Source of the DNA: Sulfurimonas hongkongensis
Lineage (GTDB): Bacteria > Campylobacterota > Campylobacteria > Campylobacterales > Sulfurimonadaceae
Direction of reading: 5' to 3'
NCBI RefSeq assembly: GCF_000445475.1
Contig: NZ_AUPZ01000004.1
Span: 1 to 64,000 of the forward strand
Length of the DNA: 64,000 bases
In this document: piece after piece, positions 35,744-45,200 of the stretch
Position numbering within the stretch: position 1 is the first letter of the stretch
Layout: each line of letters starts with the position of its first letter
Made by a program: the position numbers and the translations under genes
The notes under the pieces: model-generated
The model's input: only the letters and a program-made list of their open reading frames with translations
Told to the model about the DNA's origin: nothing
Database searches by the model: none

Positions 35744-37024
35744 GTGCAGTTTAACGGTCTCTCGCTGGAGCAAGCCCCTCCGATCTCAGCACCGCTTAGG
35801 TTCTATCTTACAGCTCCACTCTTTGCCATACTCGCTGGAGTTTTGATACTCCTAAGTGATGCAAGTCTTTTGCAAAGCAGATATAGCGTAGATGCTATAG
35901 TTATAACACATGCGATAACTATAGGTTTTATGAGTTTTGTCATGTTGGGTTCATTAACTCAGATGCTCCCAGTCTTAGCTGGAGTAAAGATGTATAGAGT
36001 TGATCTCATTACAAAAGCCTCGCATCTAGCCTTGGTTTTTGGTACTCTTTTTATGCTTATGGGCTTAAAATTTGAGCTGGCTTTACTAAATAGTCTAGCT
36101 ATTGTTTTACTTGCATCTGGATTTTTAGCTATGATAGTTGTAACTTTAATGGCTATAAAAAAGGTAAAAAACTTTACTCCAACAGTTGCAGGGATGAGTG
36201 TTAGTCTTATTTTTGCTTTTTTGAGTGTGTTGATGGGAGTTTTTTTGCTCTTTAGCTACATAGATATAGATGTAGCAATTTATAGAAATATAGTTGCAAA
36301 CACTCATAGCGTTTTGGCTATATTTGGTTTTGGGGGAATCTTGATAGTTGGTGTAACATTTCAAGTCTTGCCTATGTTTTATGTAGCACCAAAGTTTAAA
36401 GATTTCTACCAAAAAAGAGTGGTTCTGTTTATATCTCTCTCGCTTATTTTATGGATGATAACGAGTCTTTTTTTCCAAAGTTACTCAGTAGTTGCAAAGC
36501 TCTGGATAGTTCTGTTTTTTGCTTCATTTGCAGTTATTTTTCTGCAAAAAATAAAAAACAGAAAGAGAAAAATTAGTGATATTACACTTCTGTACTATAA
36601 AACTTCAACCATTTTTTTAGCTTTTGGCTCACTTTTTTGGATAGTAGATGAGTTTTACTTAAGTGAGCATATAGTTGTGTCCTCAATCTTAATCGGTGGT
36701 TTTATACTCTCTATTATGATAGGAATGTTATATAAGATAGTTCCTTTTTTAATCTGGTTTCATCTAAATGCGATGGGCTATATGAGCATCCCAACAATGA
36801 ATGAGATGATAGACAAAAAGTTGGCGATGATACAGTTCTCTCTTTTTGTAGCATCTCTTTTAGGTTTTATACTCTCTTACTATACAGATGCATATTTGAG
36901 TCTATTTGCTATGGCTTTTATCATTAGTATGGTAATCTTGCAATACAATATCATCACAGCAGTTTTGATATATAAAAGAGTTAAAAAAACTAAACCAGAT
37001 TTTGATATGAGTGCTTTTGCATGA
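35744..37024 (+). CDS. 12-span NnrS-like / heme-copper-oxidase-like membrane protein
   Basis: The 426-residue protein has about twelve membrane helices. Histidines lie in membrane segments at THAITIGFMSF, NTHSVLAIFGFGG and WFHLNAMGY, consistent with heme or metal ligands. NnrS proteins are heme and copper membrane proteins that protect against nitric oxide. Subunit I-like proteins of uncertain role have a similar look, so the family name is tentative. The start is GTG at 35744 with no strong ribosome site; it is probably coupled to the hemerythrin gene 5 bp upstream. Confidence 0.65.
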   Translation: MQFNGLSLEQAPPISAPLRFYLTAPLFAILAGVLILLSDASLLQSRYSVDAIVITHAITIGFMSFVMLGSLTQMLPVLAGVKMYRVDLITKASHLALVFGTLFMLMGLKFELALLNSLAIVLLASGFLAMIVVTLMAIKKVKNFTPTVAGMSVSLIFAFLSVLMGVFLLFSYIDIDVAIYRNIVANTHSVLAIFGFGGILIVGVTFQVLPMFYVAPKFKDFYQKRVVLFISLSLILWMITSLFFQSYSVVAKLWIVLFFASFAVIFLQKIKNRKRKISDITLLYYKTSTIFLAFGSLFWIVDEFYLSEHIVVSSILIGGFILSIMIGMLYKIVPFLIWFHLNAMGYMSIPTMNEMIDKKLAMIQFSLFVASLLGFILSYYTDAYLSLFAMAFIISMVILQYNIITAVLIYKRVKKTKPDFDMSAFA

Positions 37025-37062
37025 TATCTAAAAGTATGACGGTAGATGTAAGGGCCAAGTAG

Positions 37063-37587
37063 ATGCTAAAGAATAAAAATATAGTTTTGATAGGGTTTAT
37101 GGGAGTAGGAAAGGGCAGTGTGGCCCGTGAGGTTATAAAACACTCTGACTATATAACCATTGATACAGATGATATAATAGAGAGTATGCAAAACAGAAAA
37201 ATCAAAGATATCTTTGCACAAGATGGCGAAGCGTACTTTAGAAAGCTTGAACGAAATGTAGCTGCGTGGCTGGAGAGTAGTGTAAAAAACACTCTTATCT
37301 CAACGGGTGGAGGTTTTTACAAACAAGAAAACCTAAAAAAGATAGGAACAGTTGTTCTGCTGGACTCTCCATTTGAGAAAATAATAAAGCGAATCAAACA
37401 CCATCCAAATGCTTTAAAAAAACTAAAAAAACGACCACTTCTAAAAGATCTTAAAAAGGCACAAGAGCTTTATGATGAGCGTCGCCCTGAGTATTTAAAA
37501 GTTGCAGATATAGTTATAGATGTAACAAAAAAGAGTGCCCTAGAGTGCTCAAAAGAACTTCTAAAAAAGGTAAAAACACATGCGTAA
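37063..37587 (+). CDS. aroK: Shikimate kinase
   Basis: AroK phosphorylates shikimate in the chorismate pathway. The 174-residue protein has IDTDDIIE, FAQDGEAYFRKLE, STGGGFY, and a LID segment KKRPLLKDL. The P-loop reads GFMGVGKGSV, so the residue after the catalytic Lys is Gly rather than the usual Ser/Thr, with Ser one place later. The ATG overlaps nothing upstream, and the end overlaps the next gene by 8 bp. Confidence 0.88.
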   Translation: MLKNKNIVLIGFMGVGKGSVAREVIKHSDYITIDTDDIIESMQNRKIKDIFAQDGEAYFRKLERNVAAWLESSVKNTLISTGGGFYKQENLKKIGTVVLLDSPFEKIIKRIKHHPNALKKLKKRPLLKDLKKAQELYDERRPEYLKVADIVIDVTKKSALECSKELLKKVKTHA

Positions 37588-38005
37588 AATAGTACTATAC
37601 TTAACACTTCTTTTTGCTACTTCTTTGATGGCATCAGAGATAAAATGGGCAAAAGATTATGATACTGGGATAAAAGAGGCAACGAGGTTTGTAAAGCCAG
37701 TTTTGTTTATATCTTCAAGACATACTTGCAAGTTTTGTGTTATCTTAGATGAGACAACTCTAAAAGATGAGAGGGTTATAAAAGAATTAAACAGAGACTT
37801 TATATCTATAATTTCGTATAGTGACGAGAATGATTATATGCCAAAAGAGCTTTGGCAACCAGGAACCCCAGCTATCTGGTTTTTACTCCCAAGTGGTGAA
37901 CCAATGTATCAACCTATCATGGGTGCAATAGATGCGGATAATTTTCTAAAAGCGTTAGGTGTTGTAAAAAAACAGTTTGATGAGTATATAAAAGCGGGAA
38001 AATAA
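37580..38005 (+). CDS. Periplasmic thioredoxin-like protein
   Basis: The 141-residue protein has a signal peptide (MRKIVLYLTLLFATSLMASE, cut near 19) and a thioredoxin fold with active-site CKFC in SSRHTCKFCVIL and the cis-Pro loop PGTPAIWFLLP. It resembles SoxW and DUF255-like periplasmic redox proteins. The substrate is unknown. It starts inside aroK and ends 1 bp before hisD, so it is part of that operon. Confidence 0.82.
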   Translation: MRKIVLYLTLLFATSLMASEIKWAKDYDTGIKEATRFVKPVLFISSRHTCKFCVILDETTLKDERVIKELNRDFISIISYSDENDYMPKELWQPGTPAIWFLLPSGEPMYQPIMGAIDADNFLKALGVVKKQFDEYIKAGK

Positions 38006-38006
38006 G

Positions 38007-39299
38007 ATGATTTTTACAGATACAAGAGATAGCGGTTTTGCTAAAAGTTTTGATGAACTTTTGCAAAGAGGGAAGATGGACATTGCAGAAGTTAGTCTAA
38101 TAGTTACTAGCATTATAAATGAAATTAAACTTGATAAAAATGAGGCTCTAAAGAAGCATATAGAAAAGTTTGATAACTGGACTCCAAAGAGTGATGAAGA
38201 GTTAAAAATCTCAACTGAGTCAATGAGTAAAGCTTATGACAACCTAGATGTAAAACTTAGGGACTCACTCCATCTAGCATACGACAGAATAAAAGCGTAT
38301 CATGAGAAACAAAAACCAAAGTCGTGGTTTGATACAGAATCAAATGGAACAATTTTAGGTCAAAAAGTAACTCCAGTTGATAGTGCAGGACTCTATATCC
38401 CAGGTGGTAAAGCTGCATACCCATCTTCGCTTTTGATGAATGTTATACCAGCTCAAGTTGCGGGTGTACAAAACATAATTGTAACTACTCCAACCCCAAA
38501 TAACGAACCAAACGAGCTTTTACTAGCTGCTTGTCATCTTTGTGGTGTTAGCGAAGTTTACAAGGTTGGCGGTGCAAGTGCCATCGCTGCTATGGCTTAT
38601 GGAACACAGAGTATCCCAAAGGTTGATGTTATAACAGGTCCTGGAAACATCTTTGTAGCTACTGCAAAAAAGATGGTTTTTGGTGATGTAAACATAGATA
38701 TGATAGCAGGACCTAGCGAGATAGGAATCTTAGCAGATGATAGTGCAAATCCTAGTCATTTAGCAGTAGATATGCTCTCTCAAGCTGAACATGATGAGAT
38801 GGCAAGCTCTATACTAATAACTCCATCACAAGCACTAGCAGATGCAGTAAAGATAGAGATAGAAGTATGGCTTAAAAAACTCTCAAGAGAAGAGATTGCA
38901 AGAAAGTCCATAGAAGAGAGGGGTGCTATTATAGTAACAGTAGATATGGATGAGGCTATAGAACTAATGAATGAAATCGCTCCTGAGCATCTAGAAGTTG
39001 CAACTGATAATGCTTTTGAATATCTAGCTTATATAAAACACGCTGGAGCGATATTTTTAGGTCATAACACACCTGAGGCTATTGGAGACTATGTAGCTGG
39101 TCCAAACCACACTTTGCCAACAGGTGGAACTGCTAAGTTTTTCTCCCCTCTTGGAGTTGAGAACTTTATGAAAAAGACCTCTATAATCTCTTTTTCTAAA
39201 AATGCCATCAACAAAATAGGCGAAGAGTGTGCACTCATAGCAAGCACAGAAGGATTGACTGCGCATGAGCAATCTGTGAGAGTTAGACTAAATAAGTAG
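38007..39299 (+). CDS. hisD: Histidinol dehydrogenase
   Basis: HisD performs the last two oxidations to histidine. The 430-residue protein contains the zinc and substrate motifs DSAGLYIPGG, GPGNIFVATAKK, DMIAGPSEIGI, SQAEHDE, EHLEVATDNA and AGPNHTLPTGGTA. The length and motifs are canonical. It follows the thioredoxin-like gene by 1 bp. Confidence 0.96.
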   Translation: MIFTDTRDSGFAKSFDELLQRGKMDIAEVSLIVTSIINEIKLDKNEALKKHIEKFDNWTPKSDEELKISTESMSKAYDNLDVKLRDSLHLAYDRIKAYHEKQKPKSWFDTESNGTILGQKVTPVDSAGLYIPGGKAAYPSSLLMNVIPAQVAGVQNIIVTTPTPNNEPNELLLAACHLCGVSEVYKVGGASAIAAMAYGTQSIPKVDVITGPGNIFVATAKKMVFGDVNIDMIAGPSEIGILADDSANPSHLAVDMLSQAEHDEMASSILITPSQALADAVKIEIEVWLKKLSREEIARKSIEERGAIIVTVDMDEAIELMNEIAPEHLEVATDNAFEYLAYIKHAGAIFLGHNTPEAIGDYVAGPNHTLPTGGTAKFFSPLGVENFMKKTSIISFSKNAINKIGEECALIASTEGLTAHEQSVRVRLNK

Positions 39300-39373
39300 A
39301 TATTGACTTTATTTTTTTAAACAGTTATAATTTTTTGACAATAAAATTAAATTTTGTTTAAAAAGATGATATT

Positions 39374-40456
39374 ATGCAGACAGATGAATCAAATATTCTC
39401 AAACAGTATAGACATATTGTTGATGAGAGTAATATTGTGTCAAAATCAGACCTTCAAGGAACTATTACCTATGCAAATGAAAAGTTTGTTGAAACCTCTG
39501 GTTATCCACTAGAGGAACTTCTAGGTCGTCCTCACTCCATCCTTAGAAATCCAGATACGCCAAGTGTTTTTTTTAAAGAGCTTTGGGACACTATACAAGC
39601 CAAAAAAATTTGGCGTGGAATTCTTAAAAATGTAAGAAAAGATGGAACCATCTATGTAGTAGACGCTTGCATCTATCCAATACTCTCAAAAGATGGGGAT
39701 ATCCTAGAGTATATCTCCATCCGTCACGATATTACTGAGTTAAGAGAGTTAAATGCTAAGGTACAAAACCTACTAGAGTATGGTAACTCTCAACAATACA
39801 TAGCAAGAAGTAAACTTCAAAGTGGCATCGTAAATGAGTTTGAGCCAAAAAAATGCAAAGTTATTTACCATCCATCAGATATTTTAAGTGGGGATTTTTA
39901 CTCCATATTTAAGAGAAAAGATGGCTCAACGTTTATCTACTTACTTGATGGTCAAGGCCATGGAGTTTCTCCTGCTTTGACTGTTTTTGCCACATCTGCT
40001 ACCATAAAAGAGATGATAACGGGAAAACAGAACCTAAAAAAGATATGTAAAAAAATATTTCCTATTATAAGAAGTTTCTTAGGGGAGTTAGAACAACTCT
40101 CATACACTATGATTTTGATAAATCCTAAATCCACTAAACTCTCTTATGTCTCAGGTGGAATGTATCCATTTAAAGTAAAGTTTGTTGATAACACTATATA
40201 TAGAGTAAAAGCGAACAATCTGCCATTTATGAACTTTTCAAAAACTCCAAAGCCATCAAAACTAAATATTACAAAATGGAATTCTATGATGATACATAGT
40301 GATGGGGTTGTAGAGCATTCGTACAAAGATCAAAAGCAGTTTCAACCTAAAGAGATTATAGAAAATCCAGCTCTTATAGACTCCATCACAAACTCTTTAA
40401 ATGATTATAAATTTAGTGATGATTTTACGCTTATTCACTTAAAAAATGTCACATAA
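39374..40456 (+). CDS. PAS domain-SpoIIE phosphatase regulator
   Basis: The 360-residue cytoplasmic protein has an N-terminal Aer-like PAS domain (about 15-120), with DLQGTITYANEKFVETSGYP and GRPHSILRNPDTP, wording typical of redox-sensing PAS domains. A PP2C-like SpoIIE phosphatase domain follows (about 155-355), with SGDFYSIF and LLDGQGHGVSPAL as metal-binding motifs. Such proteins dephosphorylate anti-anti-sigma factors or similar partners. No partner gene is adjacent. It has its own 74-bp upstream gap and a hairpin downstream. Confidence 0.84.
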   Translation: MQTDESNILKQYRHIVDESNIVSKSDLQGTITYANEKFVETSGYPLEELLGRPHSILRNPDTPSVFFKELWDTIQAKKIWRGILKNVRKDGTIYVVDACIYPILSKDGDILEYISIRHDITELRELNAKVQNLLEYGNSQQYIARSKLQSGIVNEFEPKKCKVIYHPSDILSGDFYSIFKRKDGSTFIYLLDGQGHGVSPALTVFATSATIKEMITGKQNLKKICKKIFPIIRSFLGELEQLSYTMILINPKSTKLSYVSGGMYPFKVKFVDNTIYRVKANNLPFMNFSKTPKPSKLNITKWNSMMIHSDGVVEHSYKDQKQFQPKEIIENPALIDSITNSLNDYKFSDDFTLIHLKNVT

Positions 40457-40471
40457 ATAAAAAATTGTTAT

Positions 40472-40494
40472 TTAGGTAAAGTTTTTTTACCTAA
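40472..40494. terminator. Hairpin after the PAS-SpoIIE gene
   Basis: TTAGGTAAA (40472-40480) pairs with TTTACCTAA (40486-40494) around a T-rich loop, 16 bases after the stop. No clean T-tract follows, so terminator strength is uncertain. Confidence 0.45.
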
Positions 40495-40629
40495 GAATTA
40501 TAAATGATACTTAATTATAAATTATTTTTTAAGTAAGATAACAAAACTACCCAACAAAAGCTATTTATCAAAATATTATCACTTATTTATAACTAATTTA
40601 AGATTACTTTGATACTATTTTTCATACGT

Positions 40630-40666
40630 AAAAGAGCCTAGTTTAGCACTATAACGGCTTCTTTTT
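40630..40666 (+). promoter_or_regulatory. Terminator-like hairpin and promoter ahead of the molybdoenzyme operon
   Basis: AAAAGAGCC (40630-40638) pairs with GGCTTCTTTTT (40656-40666), with one bulge, and ends in a T-run. It stands about 65 bases before the Fe-S protein ATG, so it could end upstream transcription or act as an attenuator. A TATAAA at 40685-40690 is a candidate -10 downstream. The rest of 40457-40730 is AT-rich with no gene. Confidence 0.4.
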
Positions 40667-40730
40667 AAGTGTATTAGTTATTGTTATAAATAGAAGATGT
40701 CCTAAAATTATTTAAGCAAAAGGAGAATAT

Positions 40731-41369
40731 ATGCAATTAGGTTTCCTAGTTGATTTACATCTGTGTATGGGATGTAAAGGGTGCGAGATCGCATGTAAAG
40801 TGGAAAATGAAGTGCCACTTAGTACATGGAGACTTCGTGTTAAGTATGTAGATGTGGGAACTTTCCCAGAGACAAAAAGAACTTTTACCCCTCTTAGATG
40901 TAATCACTGTGAGAATGCACCTTGTGTGAGAATCTGTCCCGTGAGTGCTCTACATTATTTAGAAAATGGTATTGTTAACATTGATAAAGAACGCTGTATA
41001 GGTTGTGCAGGCTGTGTTATGGCTTGTCCTTATGGTGCGATATATATCGACCCTCAAACACAAACTGCAGATAAGTGTACTTATTGTGCTCACCGCGTTG
41101 CATCTTCAATGATGCCATCTTGTGTTGTTGCTTGTCCAGTTCAGGCAAATATTTTTGGTGACTTGGATGATCCAACATCAAATATCTCTAAATATATCCA
41201 AAAAAATCAAAGTAATGTTCAGGTTAGAAAACCAGAAAAAGGTACAAACCCTCATCACTTCTATGTAAATGGTGGTAATGTTAGCTTAAATCCTCTTGCT
41301 TCAAAAAGAGTAGATGGTCACTCACTGTTTAACAAGATAACTACACTTCCAGTAGGAGGAGCACACTAA
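40731..41369 (+). CDS. Four-cluster [4Fe-4S] electron-transfer subunit (PsrB/PhsB type)
   Basis: This 212-residue protein passes electrons between the membrane subunit and the molybdenum subunit encoded downstream. Sixteen cysteines form four groups: C12, C15, C18, C22; C56, C59, C64, C68; C88, C91, C94, C98; and C115, C118, C130, C134. This is the DmsB/PsrB pattern. No signal peptide is seen; such subunits are carried out by the Tat signal of the catalytic subunit. An AAAGGAG ribosome site precedes it, and it shares its last base with the NrfD gene start. Confidence 0.93.
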   Translation: MQLGFLVDLHLCMGCKGCEIACKVENEVPLSTWRLRVKYVDVGTFPETKRTFTPLRCNHCENAPCVRICPVSALHYLENGIVNIDKERCIGCAGCVMACPYGAIYIDPQTQTADKCTYCAHRVASSMMPSCVVACPVQANIFGDLDDPTSNISKYIQKNQSNVQVRKPEKGTNPHHFYVNGGNVSLNPLASKRVDGHSLFNKITTLPVGGAH

Positions 41370-42274
41370 TGGCGGCACATGAAATTTTAGCAGCAACGAA
41401 TGCTGTGGTTACTTTAGATGCGGCAATTCCTGGAATTGTTTGGCCTTGGTTGGTTACAGTTAATATGTGGGCGAAGAGTATTGGTACTGGTGTTATCTTT
41501 ATGTTGTTTTTGCTTATTAGGCAGTATCCAGATCAAGTAAAGGGTCTAAGATTTCCTACAACAGTAGTAGCTCTTATCTTTATCCATATCTTTTTACTTT
41601 TTACTCTAGCGGATCTGCATCAACCATTTAGAATGTGGCATATTTTCTTCTATCCTCATCTCTCTTCAGCAATTACTGTCGGAGCTTGGATGGCTACAAT
41701 ATTTGTAGGTTTACTATTTCTTCTTGCATTTGTTAGCTTTATCAAAAAAGATGATGCACTCTTTGATAAAATACTAACTTGGGTGGTGATTTTAGCAATC
41801 CCTGTTACACTCTATACAGCAGCTCTTATGTCACAATGTACGGCTCGTGAATTGTGGCAGATGCCAACAGAATCAGCTCAAATGATGCTTGCAGCACTTC
41901 TGGCTGGTTCAGCATTTATGATTCTACTAGGTGGCAACAAACTAAACTATGAAGCTAAACAGACTCTAGGCGTAGTCTTAGGTCTAAGTGCTTTAATGTC
42001 TTTTATCTTATATATGTCAGAGTATGTTTTTGGTCCTATGAAAGCTGAAGAAGTAGCTTTTGTTTTAGAATACATCAAAGGTGATGGACCATATACAGTG
42101 ATGTTTTGGCTAGGACAATGGATAACATATCTTTTACCAATGTTGCTTATTATTTTAAGTAGAGCTTCAAAGAGCGAAAATATTTTAAAACTTGCAGCGA
42201 TTTTAGCGCTTGTAGGTCTGTGGCTAGTTAAACATGTCTGGTTAACTATTCCACAATTATTACCAATGAGTTAG
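41369..42274 (+). CDS. NrfD/PsrC-type membrane quinone subunit
   Basis: The 301-residue protein has about eight membrane helices and fits the NrfD/PsrC family, which exchanges electrons with the quinone pool. Segments such as WPWLVTVNMWAKSIGTG and LADLHQPFRMWHIFFYP resemble quinone-site regions in the family. It starts on the last base of the Fe-S gene and is followed 10 bp later by the catalytic subunit, so all three form one complex. Confidence 0.9.
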   Translation: MAAHEILAATNAVVTLDAAIPGIVWPWLVTVNMWAKSIGTGVIFMLFLLIRQYPDQVKGLRFPTTVVALIFIHIFLLFTLADLHQPFRMWHIFFYPHLSSAITVGAWMATIFVGLLFLLAFVSFIKKDDALFDKILTWVVILAIPVTLYTAALMSQCTARELWQMPTESAQMMLAALLAGSAFMILLGGNKLNYEAKQTLGVVLGLSALMSFILYMSEYVFGPMKAEEVAFVLEYIKGDGPYTVMFWLGQWITYLLPMLLIILSRASKSENILKLAAILALVGLWLVKHVWLTIPQLLPMS

Positions 42275-42284
42275 GGAGAATTAG

Positions 42285-45200
42285 ATGTATTTACAAAGTA
42301 GAAGAACATTTTTAAAAGGCGCCGCATTCACTGTTGCTGGTGCTGTTATTGCTAAGGGCGTATTTACAACAGACGCACAAGCTGAGTCTGTTAAAGATAG
42401 CAAATTTACAAATACTCCAGATTCACTGTCATTCTATCCTCCGATGGAGGAGTGGGCTGACTTTAAAGAGCTTGATGGCAATGATTGGAAAAGAGGCGGG
42501 ATTGATCGTCATGGTGTAAGAAGTGCGGATAATCCAGAGGGTATAGAAGTAAACGACTATATGATAGTTCCAACTGCATGTTCTAACTGTGAGGCTTCTT
42601 GTGGTTTAACTGCATGGATAGACAAGAAAACTTTTACAGTTAAGAAGTATATGGGTAATCCTCTTCATGCTGGGTCTCGCGGAAGAAACTGTGCAAAAGG
42701 TTACGCATCGCAAAGCCAAATGTATGATCCAGACCGTATCGCATTTCCACTTAAGCGTGCTCCTGGTTCTGCTCGTGGGGAAGGTAAATGGGTCCGTACA
42801 ACTTGGGATGAGGCAATGACTGCCATTGGTAAAAAAATGGGCGATACTCTTAGAGTTGGTGATGAGTTATCTAAAAAAACTGTAATGTTTCATGTTGGTC
42901 GTCCAAATGAAAATGGCTTTACTGGTAAGGTTTGGCATACACTAGGCTGTGACGCATTTAACTCACACACTAATATCTGTTCAGCAAACGCTCGTACAGG
43001 AATCATACAGTTTGCAAACGATGATAGACCATCTCCAGACTGGGCAAATGCAAAACTTATCTTCTTAAATTCATCTCATGCTGCTGATGCTGGACACTAC
43101 TTTCAACAATCAGCCTCTTTTATTGCAGATGCAAGAGCAAAAGGTGCTAAGCTCGTAGTTATGGATCCGCGCCTATCTAACTCTGCTGGTATGGCAGATT
43201 TGTGGATATCTGCGTGGCCTGGAACTGAACCAGCTATATATCTATACTTAGCTCAAAGAGTATTAAGTGAAGGCAAAGTTGATAAAGAGTTTGTTAAAAA
43301 GTGGATAAATTGGGAAGTGTTCTTAGACAATAAACAATACTTAGAGTATATGGTTAGCAAAGGCTATATATCTAAAGTTCCTAGTGGAGATGGGTTTGAA
43401 GATTTTTTAGAAGTTTTAAAAGAGACTTATGCTCCATTTACACTTGAGTATGCATCTAAAGAGACTCGTGTTCCTGCTCATAAGATTGAAGAGTTATATG
43501 ATATGTTTATTTGGGCTGGAACTTCTGTGTCTTCATACTACTGGAGAGCTTCATCTGCGGGTAATCGTGGTGGATGGACAGCAGGAAGAACTGGTTACTT
43601 CTCACTTGCACTTCGCGGTGCGATTGGACCTGAGGGTGGTACATTTTTCCATCACTGGCATGTTATTTCAGTTGCTGGAAAAGGTGGAAGTGCTACTATC
43701 GGTCAAGGAAAAAGAGGTGCTGATATTCCAAAAGTAGATGTTTACAATGAGCTTTCTTGGCCACCTGAATGGCCTCTTGCTTCTTATGAGCTGTCATTTT
43801 TACTACCACATCTTCTCTCAGATAAAGAGTGGCAACAAAAGTGGATAGATAGAGGCCTTAATGTTCCTCAAAAATTAGCTGTTTGGATCCCTCGTATGTA
43901 TAACCCAGTTTGGATAAATCCAGATGGTTTTAGATGGATAGAGACTATTAAAGATGAAAAGAAGATGGAGCTAACATTTAACCTATCTCCTGTATGGTCT
44001 GAGACTAACTGGTATGTCGATTATATCTTGCCTGTCGGTCTTGCTGGTGAGAGACATGACCAACACTCTGAGGCTACAATGCCAGCTCGCTGGACATCAT
44101 TTCGTCAACCTGTTATGCGCGTAGCACTAGAGAAGATGGGATGGAAGCCTAAAAATCCAAATCGTGCTACTCTAGAAGCTCATATAAAAGCAGGTCTTGG
44201 GGAAGTTTGGGAAGAGAATGAATTTTGGTTTGATCTGTGTGTAAACTATGTAGATCCAAAAGGCGATATCTTCTTAGATGATGCTAAGACTAAGTCGATT
44301 AAATCTATGTGGGAGTCTAAGAAAACTCCAGGAACTCCTGTTACTATCGCAGAGTGGTATGATGCAGCATTTGGTGATAACTTACCAAATCTCAAAGCTA
44401 CTGCGACGTCAGACTCAAGATATAAAAATGCAGAGTTTCCAATCTATGAGTATATGAGAGACCATGGTACTTGGCTGGAAGAAAACCATATCTACTCACC
44501 TCAAGAGAGAGAAGTTATAGATGATGGAGAGAACTATATCTCACATGGTCATAAGTATGATAAAAATGATGTAACCATAGATGAAAGAACTGGTGTTATG
44601 ACGGCTGATAGCCATGGCAAGAAGAAGTCTATAGGTATTGAGATTGATGGTAAAAAGATGGAAGGTTTTGCTACTATAGATAAAAAACTTGACTTCTTTT
44701 GTGAGTGGCTTGCGGATGATTGGAAGTGGCCAGAGTATGCTATACCTTTTTATCCAAGAAGTGAAGAGGAGAAAAAGGAGATGGTTCATATCGTATCGCA
44801 TGTAAATCATATGTATATGACTGAAGAGAATTCGTATGCACTAAATACTGTATTTAGACTTCCTTACAACATTCATACCCGTTCAGCTAACTCGAAACAT
44901 CTTATGGAGATTTCACAAAACCATGACCCTGTTTGGATCTCAACCCCAGATGCAGCTCGTCAAGGATTTAAACGTGGAGATGCTATTCGTGTAAGGATTA
45001 CAGATAGTGTTACAGGTTTAGAGTCTGGTTACTTTGTAGCTATGGCAGTTCCTACTGAGGGAGTACTCCCTGGTACACTAGCGTGTTCACATCATGGTGG
45101 TAGATGGAAACTTGTAAATTCAGTCACAATTCCAAATGGAGTAAGTGCTGGTAAAGTTAATTCACAGCCAGTAAAAAGAGATATGAATGACCCTGCTTTT

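Noticed and set aside
44541-44810. Open frame opposite the molybdoenzyme gene
   Set aside because: Shadow of a highly conserved coding region, with no independent support.
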